This document shows positions 48,124 to 59,160 of a DNA stretch of 64,000 nucleotides, in pieces. Every line of letters begins with the position of its first letter. Positions within the stretch are counted from its first letter, which is position 1. Both the position numbers and the translations under genes were made by a program. The DNA is taken from positions 28,844,098 through 28,908,097 of the forward strand of contig OZ026605.1 of assembly GCA_964020085.1 (NCBI GenBank), read 5' to 3'. This stretch comes from Micromussa lordhowensis (taxonomy: Eukaryota; Cnidaria; Anthozoa; Scleractinia; Lobophylliidae). Under the pieces are notes generated by a model, which saw nothing but the letters and a program-made list of their open reading frames with translations, had not been told where the DNA came from and did not search any database.

Positions 48124-51100
48124 CAATGATGATTCATGTACATGTAGTTTACCAGTTAAAGTTTTCCAGTTTACCTACCTGTGGATTTCAAGCTTGTAGC
48201 TTGCTTGTAGAGGCAATTCTATTTACATTTACAAAATCTTTGTTTTCCTTTCATTGAGAACAAGAACTGTCAGTGTTTTCAAATTCTATGTGCATGATGA
48301 TGTAATTAGATTGCATGTGTGTGGCTGCTTAATTCATGAAATTCCTCCCTCTCACAGGTCTTCATGACATTGAACCAGCTCCTACAGCCACTAATTCTCA
48401 AATACCTTTTCAGGTATGATTTCCATATAGACTCATATTGCTTGGCTAAATAAATAGTGTTTGCCGGAGTTGTTGTTGTTGCTGTCTTTTTTTTTTGGAG
48501 GGGGAAAGTTGAACACTGCTGAATACCTAGTTAGAGAATTAAACTTCCACAGTCAGAATTGTTTCTGGCAACAGCCCTGATTAATAGTGTTATATTTTTT
48601 TTTTGCAGCAGGTTCCTCAGCAGCCTGGTGGTGTAGGGCCCTGGGCTGCTCCAAATCAGAACTTTGGCATGCTCCCAACCAGTGTACCCTCTACAGTGGG
48701 TGTGGTCAGACCAATGGGTCAGCAGCAGGTGGCAGGTATGATGGCTCCAGTGTACATGGGAGTGGGACAAATGCCTCGAATGCCCTTCCAAGCCATGAGT
48801 CCTGGAGCAATGTTAATGGCACCAAGACCAGTGAGTATGGGTACAACCAGCCTTGCCATGCCAACTACTGGTTTAGCAGCTCGAGGCAATCATCCAGCAG
48901 CTGGGAACCGGAGGGCAGGAGAGGAGACAAGAGCACCTAATGCCCTTGACTTGCTGGGTCAAGAAGTTCTGCAGAGCCAGAAGCAGCAGCAGAAGCAGAA
49001 ACAAGCTGTCACTCCATTACAAGAGAAAGCTGTGCCAGAGCAGCAGCAGGCGTCAGCATCGACAACTGACAGCTTGCTATCATTAGGACTGGAGCCCAGC
49101 GCAGCAACACTGCCTGTTGGTTCTCCTTCAGCTGCAACTTTTCCTCCTGTAGCATCACCTCCCAAACCAGCTGCACCGCTTTCTTTGGACAACGTGTTTG
49201 TGCCTTTAGACACTATTACACCAGGTTAGCAATGACAAGTTTGTTTGTTTTTTGTTCTTTTTACCTTTATAATGTTCATAAACTACACTCACTTTTCTTG
49301 ATTTTTTTTGTGTATGTCTCCCCAAAACATGTATTGCATGTGAACTTTTGGTACTGTTTGCTATGAAAATAACAGCCTGCAGAATAGGCAGATTAGCGAG
49401 ACAGAGGGTGAAGCGCGATACATGAGCGCGGACCGCGACCATGAGTGCAAAGTGCGGGCTATGAAAATGACCATAAGTGGCATTTCTAGCAAGCCCTTGA
49501 GTAATCGAGTGTGGTGCATAGTGTCATAGACCCTCTAAAAATAGACAGTATATACTTATGCTTAAACTGAGAACGTGGAAAATCAATATCTACCTGTCTA
49601 ATTAGCTAGCTTGAAATTGAACAGTTGTGCACTTGATAATCACAAGTCAGGTTATTAATGCATGCAGCCGGACAACCTTTAACAAGAGCTAGTATCTTGT
49701 TTCTCTCAAATTAGTATAGGTGCAGACCATTATGAATGATATTTGAAAATTTTGTAGAATTGCACCAGCCTGTACGCGGGCCCCGCGGGTGCAAACTTTA
49801 AATATCAAGAGTGGTCAATAACCATGGACAAATTGTGTTGGAAAATGCGCAAAAAGATGAGATCATGGCCGTAATACCTACAGAATAAGTGTCAGCGCTC
49901 CCATTCCCACTTTCATTGTTGGAAAATGGTAAAATGCAAACTAGTTAAGTGTGAAATGAAAGTATTTTGTCAACATTGCACAGGGATGGAGAGGGACAAA
50001 ATGCTTACAGAATGAATTTTTCCAACCCTCGTGACCAAGGCTGTAGATCCTTAATTGCTCGACGAGCTTCCACATGATTGGTCATGCATTTATTATATGA
50101 CTGAGAAAATCAACGAATGCGCGCGTGTTAATTTGCACTACAAAGGAAATAAAAAGGTAACGATAAATTTGCTGACCAAAGAGCGGTTGAAACAACGTTC
50201 GTTTTTACCCGAAATTTCTTGAAGCACAGGGAAAACCTCAACGTTTTGCAGTCTACAGTGCAAACAAACCTGCTGTTTCTTCCTCTTTGGTAGATTTTTC
50301 CGTTAACGATACATTTTCTTGCTTTCAGCCAATCACGATGAAGTAATTTCGTCATAAAATAAAAGGTCTCAAACGCTGTGTTTTTGTTTCTCTAGCAAGT
50401 CATGCACCACTAACAGTACTCGATAAAAACAACATCAGGATTATTTTTCACTTTGCTAAGGTGAGTGCTCGTTTTCGACTTTCCTTCCTGTCACTGGATC
50501 ATTGTATCTAAATTTTAGTTGTAACGTGCTGCATTGTACTGGAAAGACCACAGGCTGCAAAAGATAAACACTCAATGAGTGGCCGATTTTTCTTCTTATA
50601 AAATGTCGGGTGGCAGTTACAGCTAAACCGCCTGCATAAACGGATAAGTTCAGGTCTCATAAAATTACGTGAAATTTATGCATGCAGAACTGTTTAACAG
50701 CTTAACTGACGTCTACACAGGGCTGGCTAGCCACAACACGACGGAGTTCAACTGTGTTTTTACGGCGTTCATAAGCCGTAGCTCAGCAAGAAAACTGCAC
50801 TTATAGTAGAATTTAAAATGGTGTGACCTTGGGATTAAGTGGTCATTATTTGTTTGGGCGCATCTGTGTAACTGAATTTTCTATCTTTTAATTCCTATGG
50901 TGATACAGTGAAGTAGTTTTGTAATCGCAAACATTGTAAACCGCCATTGAGCCTCGGAAATGAGCGCATTCAGGTTTTATTATCATTACTATTATTTCTA
51001 CTTTCATCAGTCTCTGCTGGTGTTCTTTATGTGCGTCAGGCCGGGTGCATGTTTTCTAACATCCCCTTCTACAACTGCAGGGATCACTATTGTTTTCATA

Positions 51101-51148
51101 TGCCATATTCTCTGTATTTCTAGTTCTTATTATTATTTCTAGTTATTG

Positions 51149-51235
<87 letters not shown>

Positions 51236-51491
51236 AGGCTTCGTAGCAGCACGAAGTAAGATATGGCCTTTATAAACCAAACGATGTTTTTAAAGTTCAT
51301 GTTGTTTAATCAGACATGTTTCGGATGAAACATCATCCATCGTCAGTTGTACAGAATAAAATGAAAATTTTGATAGGATGTAGGCATTTTATTCATCAAA
51401 ATTGTATAAGCGTACCACTTGTTTCTTGACTCCTTAATTTCGTTTTTTTTTAATGTGTATCTTTACTGATTATGTGAGATAAATAAAATTA

Positions 51492-51551
<60 letters not shown>

Positions 51552-54112
51552 ATTACGCCTTTCTGCCTTCAGAGCAGAAGTATAGCAAACGTAACTATCC
51601 ATTTTTTACGTCGTAACTATCCATTTTACGTTTCTTAGACTAGTGCAGAATTATCCAGAAGTGACTTGTTGATTGTCGTGATCTCCACTATGAGTTCACT
51701 CTCTTCTGCAGTAAAAAACTTTGTCTTTCAAGCTGCAGTACCAAAGGTAAAGTAGATCTGTAGGCCATAATTTCTGACATGTATAAAATTACATATATTT
51801 TATATTACATGTTTTACATGCACATGTATCTCTAAGTTGTTTATGGAGTTCTTTGCACGGGTGTCAACTGAATCTTCGTCTTGTAGCCAAAAAGTGACAC
51901 TTTTTGACTAATAATTATCTCATGGATAATCATACCGTTTGGGAATAGGAAAGTATGGACAAACAGTGACATTTCCGGATTGTGTTCAAAGAAGGCACAA
52001 AGTAATGAGCGAGTCAAAGAATGATGCAAAGCCGAGATCTAAGTAAAGAATTTTTGCCTATTTTTGCCCACTCGTTACACTTCCTGCAAGCGCAAAAAGT
52101 GCTATTTTGATTGACATGTTTCTGTGACCAGTGGCTGTTAAGAGCCCTATTGTCACTCTAGTATCAGCCTAGCCTCCAGCGCAGACGCTCTTTGGGTCCG
52201 TCACGCAGTCTTTTTGCCTCAGTACGTCACGAGCCGTAAAGAGCGTCTGCGTACGAAGCTAGTATCAGACTGGTAAGGACAGTGTTTTGTTTTGCAGACG
52301 ATGAGAGTAAAACTTCAACCTCCATCTGGTAGTGAGTTGCCTGCACATAATCCAATTCTTCCCCCGTCCGCCATTACACAAGTCATGTTGATTGCTAATC
52401 CAGCGAAGGTAAGTTTACATTCTTCTGTGACAATGAATTTGCAAGAGGCGCCATTACGATAGGTAATCGTATGAAGTCCAATGAAGGATTTAAACTACGT
52501 GTGATATTTAGAACTTCTCTCTTCAGACACGTGAAATTTGAAAGAATTTTCAAATATGAAAATGAGTTTAAATCATTAATTGCTCGAGCTTTCATACGAT
52601 TTCGCATTTCTTAAATGACTGAGAAAATTATTAAAGTGCATGTTAATTTGCAAAAAAAATAACGGTGAATTGGCCTGCTCTCAGCCAATCGCAATGAAGT
52701 TATTTCCTCTGTCATATAAAACAATTCGTTTGTATCGGTTTCTTCACTTGCTGAAATTTCGTTTAGTTATCACTGTGTCGAGTTCAGTGTAAAAACCAGT
52801 TAGAGAAGATCAATATCAGTTTCTTTGGTATCCGAAATAGCCCCAAAAAAATTCCTTCGTTGTTCTTACGAGATAGCTGTTACTTAGTTTGGCACAACTA
52901 TGACACAATTTGGCCCTGGTTTGAGACCTGACGGCACATGTGGGTTGAGTTTGTTGCTGATTATTAACTACTTATTAACCGAGAGTGAGGTCTTTACGGG
53001 AAAATCTCAGACCGAGACCTTGCCGTATTGACCGAGCGATAGCGAGGTCAATACGGGAAGGCCGTGGTTTGAGATTCTCCCGAAAAGACCGAACGTTCGA
53101 GGTTAATAAGTTGTTTATTATATGGCTTTTGCTTGGCTTTTGCAGGCCCGTAATCGGCCCGTGGGCATTACGGGAGAATAATGCCCTAGTATTAGCCAAT
53201 CAGAGCACGCGTTAGATCGGCTACAAACCCAAGTCATATAATAAAAACAATTATTGGATGAGGTTTTTGTGATATCCAGAATAATCAAGGTCGAGGTAAG
53301 GGTTGTCAGCCGAAGCGGAAGGCTGAGGCTGATAACCCTTACCTCGACCTTGATTATTCTGAATATCACAAAAACCGAATCTAATAATTGTTTTATTATA
53401 CATTGAACGAGCGCAAAAATTTGGTAGTCATGTTTCTACTTCTTCACTGACGGCAAGCAACACGAATGGAAATCATGCACTGCGGTCATACATGACATGA
53501 TTACCCGTGACCTTGACATGATTATTGTATAATCTGCAGTTATGACGTCACGAGCGCTGATTTCGAAAATTCGCTGTAGGCTTTCGGCCAATCAGAAAAG
53601 GGTTAGAGAGTTGAATGTATAAAAATCATCCTTATTCCGTTCTCTTTAAGACCCACCTTCAATAATCGAGCGCACGGTTTGTCAGTCGCAAGATTGCTAT
53701 GTGCTATAATTGTTTAAAAAAAACCGTTGAGTTCGAGAGCAAAGGAGAAAACTTTTGATATTTTGCTGGTTTTTTAAGGCTGTGGGCAGTCCATCTTATC
53801 GCCTTCGTTCGCAGAACGAAACTCTAGCGGAAAAATGGCGGCGGACTAGCTAAGGAAAAGAGAGAGTAATCATTGTATGTTTTGGAGGAGACGAAACTCT
53901 TGTTTTCCACAGTTGTCGTCTTGCAAATATTCAGTATCCTTTTTGAACCTTGCAACCAAAACGTTCCTCGTTTGCTGTTAACACTTGTTCAAAAATTCTT
54001 CTTTACACAGGAAAAGATCAGACTAAAATACAAAATAAGCTACCAAGTTGATGGTTCCTCCACGACAGAAACTGGTGAAGTAGACAGTTTTCCCAACGTT
54101 CTACAAGGATAA
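35077..54112 (+). CDS. GGA: GGA, ARF-binding clathrin adaptor
   Basis: Seventeen exons: 35077-35104, 35180-35264, 35354-35429, 42891-42989, 43740-43863, 44388-44437, 44823-44879, 45494-45574, 46692-46826, 47375-47459, 47604-47885, 48358-48413, 48609-49224, 50396-50460, 51639-51746, 52298-52408, 54011-54112. All in frame; 719 aa (human GGA1 639). Order: VHS domain 1-140 (LIEACVQNCGQRFHSEVGK, YSWTLGLPKETKIAEAYKM), GAT domain about 165-305 (LLKSTHPEDLQAANRLIK for ARF binding, NDDLSRVLEYYRRIF for ubiquitin), long Ala/Gly/Pro/Gln hinge about 306-590 (NALDLLGQEVLQ), gamma-adaptin ear 591-719 (VKLQPPSGSELPAHNPI). GGAs sort acidic-dileucine cargo such as mannose-6-phosphate receptors at the trans-Golgi. 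One GGA is usual in invertebrates. A candidate ATTAAA lies at 54228-54233. Intron 3 (7.5 kb) is swollen by nested transposons. Confidence 0.96.
35806..36367. mobile_element. MITE with about 48-bp inverted ends
   Basis: Left end TTTAAAGTCCCCATATCGTC (35806) and right end GATATGGGCACTTTAAA (to 36367) are inverted, extending through ATCTGATTCTATGT. The interior is also partly inverted (about 35985-36175). The LTR element starts seven bases beyond its right end. Confidence 0.7.
36375..36557 (-). repeat. 3' LTR of the Ty3-type element
   Basis: 183 bp, 97% like the partner at 41155-41336. In element orientation this is the 3' LTR; the polypurine run AAAAAAAGGGAGA (minus strand of 36558-36570) abuts it. 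Confidence 0.9.
36838..38268 (-). pseudogene. Integrase region of the LTR element
   Basis: Long open stretch 36838-38193 in the same frame as RT and RNase H. The N-terminal zinc region keeps both His (AHKLGHLG) but the two Cys are gone: GMIDRR runs straight into QEPIKPS, a deletion of roughly 14 residues. The core keeps Asp in ISVDFGGPY, Asp in VQSDNGPPF and Glu in NGQVEHFM. A chromodomain is not evident; the tail is Gln/Pro-rich. A TGA near 38269-38271 separates it from RNase H. Confidence 0.85.
38269..39435 (-). pseudogene. Reverse transcriptase and RNase H of the LTR element
   Basis: RT (39435-38563) has LTKLDLRQGYHQL (first catalytic Asp) and a catalytic box reading NQRDDILIG, where Tyr/Phe-x-Asp-Asp is normal; the two Asp are kept. 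It continues through TPEKVQAI and VRSFIGMTGYLSKFI. An in-frame TAA at 38563-38565 follows TKGW. RNase H (38559-38269) has YSQTEKDAL but VTAHKPL in place of the usual T-D-H-K-P-L, so a catalytic Asp is lost. Two in-frame stops and one frameshift upstream make it inactive. Confidence 0.85.
39303..40043 (-). pseudogene. Protease region of the LTR element
   Basis: Begins with the retroviral-type aspartic protease motif ADSGADVNIM. The frame runs to the RT entry (VTWCSPIVVQPKPKF), where a one-base frameshift near 39400 puts the rest of RT in another frame. Confidence 0.8.
40106..40964 (-). pseudogene. Gag/nucleocapsid region of the LTR element
   Basis: Open stretch 40739-40221 ends with two zinc knuckles: CQFCGLTGVHEKGKDC and CHKCHKWNHFSSVC. 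A run of nine A (minus strand of 40230-40238) lies at its end, where the frame changes to an acidic linker (40200-40106) and then again into protease. The capsid part upstream (41100-40740) is broken by stops. The A run may be a slippage site or just an indel hot spot. Confidence 0.75.
41141..41153 (-). other. Primer binding site, tRNA-Ser(GCU)
   Basis: Minus strand TGGCGACGAGGAT, one base inside the 5' LTR, is complementary to the 3' end (ATCCTCGTCG plus CCA) of animal tRNA-Ser(GCU). Confidence 0.8.
41155..41336 (-). repeat. 5' LTR of the Ty3-type element
   Basis: 182 bp, starts and ends as its partner. It lacks one A present near 36508 in the other LTR. Followed by the target duplicate TCAAC. 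Confidence 0.9.
43560..43690 (+). repeat. Diverged SINE fragment
   Basis: A B-box-like GGTTCAAGCC (about 43592) and the body segment ACCTGGATTTGTTC followed by AAGTTCAGTTA resemble the SINE at 30890-31168 (CCGGATTTGTTC, GAGTTGAACT). In GGA intron 4, ending 50 bp before exon 5. Confidence 0.45.
43905..44080. mobile_element. MITE, relative of the element at 4709-4880
   Basis: Starts CCAGAAAATATCC and contains GGAAGGGATTTTTT, CCCCTCTGGAAATTCCAAT and AGGGAATTCCAATC as in the 4709 copy. The right end is diverged. In GGA intron 5. Confidence 0.65.
45309..45457. repeat. Fold-back element in GGA intron 7
   Basis: ATCTCTTATTAGACGTTTTG (left) is matched by CAAAACATCTAATAAGAT (right), and GTAGTATCAC by GTGATACTAC. 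The centre contains CTAGCCCTGCGGGTTCG. Confidence 0.7.
46619..46676. repeat. 29-bp direct duplication before GGA exon 9
   Basis: Two exact tandem copies beginning GCCAATGATCTTATCATTG and ending about 15 bp before the exon 9 acceptor (AG at 46690-46691). Within each copy ATGAT and ATCAT can pair. Confidence 0.9.
48026..48134 (+). repeat. (GAT)n microsatellite in GGA intron 11
   Basis: About 30 uninterrupted GAT units bounded by GAC variants. It creates open frames of poly-Asp, poly-Met and poly-Ser that are not genes. Confidence 0.95.
51140..51549. repeat. Two (ATT)n microsatellites in GGA intron 14
   Basis: Runs at about 51140-51232 and 51491-51549, separated by 258 bp of ordinary intron. 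Confidence 0.95.
52158..52268. mobile_element. Small hairpin element with 10-bp direct repeats
   Basis: CTAGTATCAG occurs at 52158-52167 and 52259-52268 as direct copies. Inside, CGCAGACGCTCTTT (52180-52193) and AAAGAGCGTCTGCG (52238-52251) are perfect inverted copies. It ends 29 bp before GGA exon 16. Confidence 0.65.
52968..53120. repeat. Fold-back element in GGA intron 16
   Basis: CTTATTAACC, GTGAGGTCTTTACGGGA and GACCGAGAC on the left pair with the right arm ending GAGGTTAATAAG. The centre is GACCGAGCGATAGCGAGGTC. Both strands therefore show look-alike open frames, which are not genes. Confidence 0.75.
53236..53398. repeat. Near-perfect fold-back element in GGA intron 16
   Basis: Arms of about 75 bp: ATAATAAAAACAATTATT on the left, AATAATTGTTTTATTAT on the right, continuing through GAATAATCAAGGTCGAGG. 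The centre is CAGCCGAAGCGGAAGGCTG. Confidence 0.85.
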
Positions 54113-55165
54113 ACAGAATTATAATAACCTCCAAGCCTCTGCTTGGTTAAACGACCTCAATGTCAGTCTAATGACGTATTAAGTTATCAACAGCCTCAGA
54201 TTTACACAAAATGTTTAAATTAACGAGATTAAATCCATTTAGGGAGAATTATGGGCCATTAGTTGAAAAGAGGTTTTCGAACTGGAGTTAAATTGACAAT
54301 TCTAAACTTGGATCAAAGATTGACGTTTTGCTGTTGTCAATCACAAATACGTCATTGATCATCTTAAATATTGATTAGAGGACAGTTTCATGTCCCAGAG
54401 GCGTGACTCATGACGTCATTCCTCCTGTTTGGTTGATTTCGTGACCATGATTGACAGTAGTTTAACATTCAGCCTCTACAGAGTAACTCAGATGCCACGA
54501 GACTTGAGAAATCAATTTACTCCGTTAAACCGGCGTTCCATTTAACACAGTGGCAGAAAAAGGAGGGAAATGTAACGTATGCGTGGTTATCGAACAGGAT
54601 TATGTTACAAAACTGAGGAGAGTAGCTGGCTAGGGAATGTGGTATTTATTTCTTTGAATACACTCTTTTTTTACAAGAATATTGTTTTTCCGGCCGAGGC
54701 TGAATATTTCTGCCTATTCTAAGCTGAAAATATTGTTGTGAATGTTCTTAGATTATAGCGTATGACATTTCTGTTTTCAAATGTATTTGGCATCGAGCAT
54801 ACGGCTAGAACTGTTTTTGTTGTTTTTTGGCTAGTTTTTCCGTTTAGGGAAATGAAGAATGTTATACGGTTTAGTCAAAAACATATAATTGTATTGTATT
54901 TACAAATTTTCAACACACGAAATTATATTCTTTTCAAAATCTCAATCTCAACAATCTTATAAAATACATTCTTATAGAAAAAGAGTGTACTGACTAAATA
55001 ATCTGAAAACTGAAATTACCTCAGCGCGCATTCCTGCCGGTATTGGCATCTTTTGTCACATTGTTACTTAAATCTCTAATCTGGATGTTTCAAAAATGTA
55101 ATGTTCGCACAAAGAATTATTAGACAGTAGGTTTCAGTTGAGTGTCTCAAAACCGAAGTGATCAA
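54113..55165. other. Intergenic region after GGA
   Basis: No gene, repeat or RNA recognised apart from the GGA ATTAAA. Short open frames (54762-54962) look random. Confidence 0.5.
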
Positions 55166-55345
55166 TTTGGCCAATCACAAAGAACACAGATAATCCAATG
55201 AACCAATCAAAACCAAGCAAATACATGTCACCAACTCGAAGCGCGGGAAAACATGTGAGAGCGACTGACGATTGGTTTAGGATTTCTTCTGATTGGATAA
55301 GGAAGAGAGATTGGTGCAGGATTTATAAACCAATCCTGAGCGTAA
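55166..55345 (+). promoter_or_regulatory. CCAAT-box cluster with E2F-like site, orphan
   Basis: Seven CCAAT boxes in either orientation lie within 165 bp (about 55171, 55195, 55203, 55270, 55291, 55309, 55330). GCGCGGGAAAA (55241-55251) matches the E2F consensus and TAATATAAG (about 55343) is TATA-like. Such arrangements occur in S-phase genes including histone genes. No coding sequence follows on either strand within 2 kb, so this may be an orphan promoter, the promoter of an RNA, or chance. Confidence 0.4.
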
Positions 55346-56151
55346 TATAAGCGATGTACTTGTCTCCATTTCAAACTGGTACAACTCCCCAAGCGAAAAT
55401 TAATTTCAGCCTCTAATAACTGTAGCGTTTAAACTCGAACTAATTTTTATTCTGCAAATACCTGTTGGGTGAGCCAACAGACTGTTATAAAGGTATAATG
55501 GAAACAGAAAACAGTGGCTTGCTTACTTATCAACAAGAAAACTATTTTCCAAATTAAAGTTATGTCAGTCGTAATATGCAAGTAAACTTATGAAGTTATT
55601 ATTAGTGGTTATTTGGTCATTGATATTAGAGTATTGATATCTAGAAGGAAGGTTCAAATGACGGGGTGTAAAGCATTTCATAATTGCGCCCAATAAAAGT
55701 AAAAATAAAGAATGAGACTTGAAATACTTTGACTATTGGGATTTAAATTGATTATGAGACCAACCTACTTTTGAAGCATTGTAATGCGTCAACAATTTTA
55801 GAAACACTTTCAAGTGCTCTCAAGGTAAATGATCGAGAGCCCACTCAGAGGTCACTTTCCTCCTTTGAAATTTACACTTTATACTGTTTGATTGAAGCCT
55901 CTGAAGAAAGAAAAACGTGGAAGAAGTCGGAAACGTTTAAGATAATTCAACATACTCAAACGTTCGAAGTGACAGAATAGCCCATCAAAAAGACGTTTAT
56001 CGCCCCTGACCATGTTGTTTTCGATTCATCCAAGAAAAGTAGAGAGGCGCCTGGGGATGACTCAGACCTATCCAATATGATATTCCAACAAAGAAAATAT
56101 GGATTAAACTATTAATAAATGGTCAGTTATAAGTAGTTATTTGTAGCCTTC

Positions 56152-56457
56152 AGGTGGCTCAGAACAATTTGCAGCACTATCCAAGACTTTCCAAAAACTT
56201 TGCCAAAAGTTGCGTCTTATCCTGCTAGTCAAAATTTGATTTTTTTAGAAAACACACCCTGCCGTTTTTGATTTATAAGCCCATAAAGCTATAATTAAGG
56301 CGGGTGATACTGTTACCATGGTAACCTATATCGCGAAAATGATAACAACGTGTTCACCAATGACTAGATGTAGCATTAATTGATAAAGGGTGATTAGAAT
56401 GACCCATCAAAACTGATCTAAGCCTTGGAAAGTGTAGGTAACTGTTTTGAGCCACCT
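56152..56457. mobile_element. MITE with AGGTGGCTCAGAACA ends
   Basis: AGGTGGCTCAGAACA (56152) and TGTTTTGAGCCACCT (to 56457) are inverted with one mismatch. Interior has GTTACCATGGTAAC, a 14-bp palindrome (about 56314). Confidence 0.65.
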
Positions 56458-57888
56458 CAATTCGTATTTTGAAGTTTTAATGAGCAGGGACTCAATAAGG
56501 CGTTGGAGTTTCTGGTTAATCTTCCACCCGGTCGCGGCTAATTTTGTAATGACTGTAATGAAGGTTTCATTGTTTTACAAAAAGGGAAATCCACTGAGTT
56601 CTTCGGCATTAATTGATATTGGCCATAGGCTCGATTTCTGCAGCTCACTGCCGTCCGGTTTCCTGCCCCGGGATCGGTTCCTGAGCAGCGACTGGAATCG
56701 AGCCTACATTAGCCAAGTCATTGTAAAAGCAACACTGACAAAAACATTGGACAAAACTCACAAATTTGCGCTGAAAAATATGCTAAAGAGAACTGAAAAT
56801 GAGCGGGCCAGATTCCATTTCTGCATTGCACTGATTAAACATGTTAGTTACACAAAGCGGAAAATCTCGTTGACGTCATTCAGTTGTCTGTGACGACATA
56901 GGAGCTGAAGTAGCAAAGTGGTCCCTAAGTTCCAAACCGAGGTTCTAAAGAAAGAAATACATTCTTCGTTCCATCGAAAAAGGAGGGATACCCAAGAGAG
57001 TAGCGTGTAAGTTCGATCGATGAACGATCTTCCTGAAATATCCTTAAAGGGGCTACGTCACGGTATTTTGAGTTATTTCTACCATCGACAAAATTACCTC
57101 TAAATTCAAGGAAACCCGAAAATAGTACTTTACAAAGATACAAAAACACTAAAGAGATAATAATCAACCGTAAAGGAACAAGGATGGTTAAGGATGGAGA
57201 AGATTGACACGGATTACAAACAACAAAAATTGAAAAATTTAGGCTAAATTTTTCAAACCGTTTAACCGTGATGCAGCTCCTTTAAGTAGGCTAGCAAGTG
57301 TTGAAACAGCTGCTGTTTGTCTGTCTAAATGGTAAAAAAAAATAATAAATAACCAGGAGAAAATGCACTCGCCGCCGTCTACTGAAGAAAACTGTTTTGT
57401 GACATGCTTGAACGTTAACAGTTTTCTAGAACATACTATATCTTTAGTGCTTCACAGTCAATCAGTTCGAGAGAAACCCCTCGGGCCACTTGTCAGATAG
57501 AACAACTCAAGCATGATCTTGGAAAATAAAGGAAAAAAATAAACAATTAAGAATCATTTTAAAATACCTCATAGCTGAACCTTTTTGCTATTATAATTCT
57601 CGAGATTTTGAAGCTAAGATGACGAGATGTCATGCAGAATGAGTATTCGTTTCTGTGGTCAGTGTTTAGAGATGGTTTGACGTCATGGTCAATATCGAGT
57701 CTTTTTGTATGTTGATACAGTCATGTTTCACTTGTTGTTTTCTTTCAGCACACCGTTCAGGTTGGGTGAATCGGTCTAAGATTTTTATAGCATACACATG
57801 TAGTATCTTGATCTGCGATCATACCCTCCCTCCCCTCTCTCCCTGATTCAGAACCAATGAGAAAGAGACGTGATCCCAGGTTAATAGT

Positions 57889-58036
57889 AGTTCCCTTGTG
57901 CCTCTGTTTCAAAACGAGTCTAAGTGCAAAACCATTCGAATGAGTTTGATTTGCATGAAAATTAACTTGTAGGCGGAACTCATTTTCATATGAATGGTTT
58001 CGCACTTAGATTTTGACACGGAGGCACAAGGGAACT
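57889..58036. repeat. Fold-back element
   Basis: AGTTCCCTTGTGCCTC (57889) and GAGGCACAAGGGAACT (58036) are perfect inverted copies; pairing continues through the AAGTGCAAAACCATTCG region. Confidence 0.85.
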
Positions 58037-58679
58037 AGGAAATGGCCTATTGCATGTCTGCTTACAAACAAACATAGGCACGAAAGGCGTGCAAGAGTTA
58101 TTTTTTATGAAGTCTCGGAGATAGGAGCATTCATGGAGCTGTTTACAGTAATGATTTGGTTAATTTGACAAGTCGTTTTGGTTGCGATGTGTACAGCAAG
58201 AGAGAACTGGGAATTTATGATATACATGGTAAGATAACTAATAAGTAAGCCATAAAATGTTTGACTGAACAAACTACAGTGATCTGACGCGTCTCCAGAT
58301 TAATGTAGATGCCATCTTATTTTCTAACAGGCAATTTGATTCGTTCTTTGATAGCCCTTTCAATCCCCCAAGATTTTGCTAAAAAATACTCAAGTTAAGA
58401 GAAGTCGTAAGTATACCCTTTTTGCACAGCAACACTACTTCACCGTAAATAGAAAGAAAGAGGAAAAAACCTCTTTGATTCGTTGAAAGTCTGATTTAAT
58501 TAAATTGCACTTTAATTTGATGGCATGCAGTCTTCAAAGAACATTTGAACAGTTCTCGCACTCTTTACCTTTAAAATAGAGGACTGAAATGAATGTCATC
58601 AAATAAAACTATAAACTGCTACTGCAGAGATGCAAAAACAGTTTAGAAATGAAAGCTTTTTTTTTCCGGCCTGGAAACA

Positions 58680-59160
58680 ACAGCCGACAACTTGTAAGCT
58701 CTAATTGAATTTACTTCCATATGAAAAACAAAAGTGTCAAGTTGCCATTTACAACTAAAAATAGCAAACATCTCGTGCAAACGATTTACTCCCATATATG
58801 AAAAACAGGTGTCAAATAACCATTTGTAAGTAAATCTAGCAAGCATCTCGTGGGAACGGGTGCTGACGATTTGTTAGCTCTAATTGAATTTACAACCTTG
58901 TAAAAAACAAGTGTCAAATTGCCCTTTGTAACTAAAAAATATCTCGTTATATTTGCATGCACCAAGAACAAAACAATCGTTACCTACTCTTACTATTGTA
59001 AAGAACTGTCTCAAATTTAAATAGTCTCGTCTCCTCTAAAACATAATCCTAAGAACTAGAAGCGACGATTCGTGACCTCTAATTGAGTTTACTCTTTGTG
59101 AAAAACAAAACTATCAAGTTACCTTTGTAACTAAAAATAAAAGTATCTCGTGCCATTTGC
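58680..59160. repeat. Degenerate tandem repeat, about 80-100 bp units
   Basis: Four or five units share TCTAATTGAATTTAC, TGAAAAACAA, TGTCAA, TTTGTAACTAAA and ATCTCGTG. Starts near 58685, 58782, 58865 and 59063. Minus-strand open frames in it (58643-58971) repeat each other and look accidental. Confidence 0.7.

Noticed and set aside
47905..48257. Frames of poly-Asp, poly-Ser and poly-Met
   Set aside because: By-products of a (GAT)n microsatellite in GGA intron 11, not exons; flanking GGA exons splice in frame without them.
56447..56893. 148-aa frame
   Set aside because: It overlaps the end of a MITE and an inverted repeat (about 56628-56705), with no recognisable domain.
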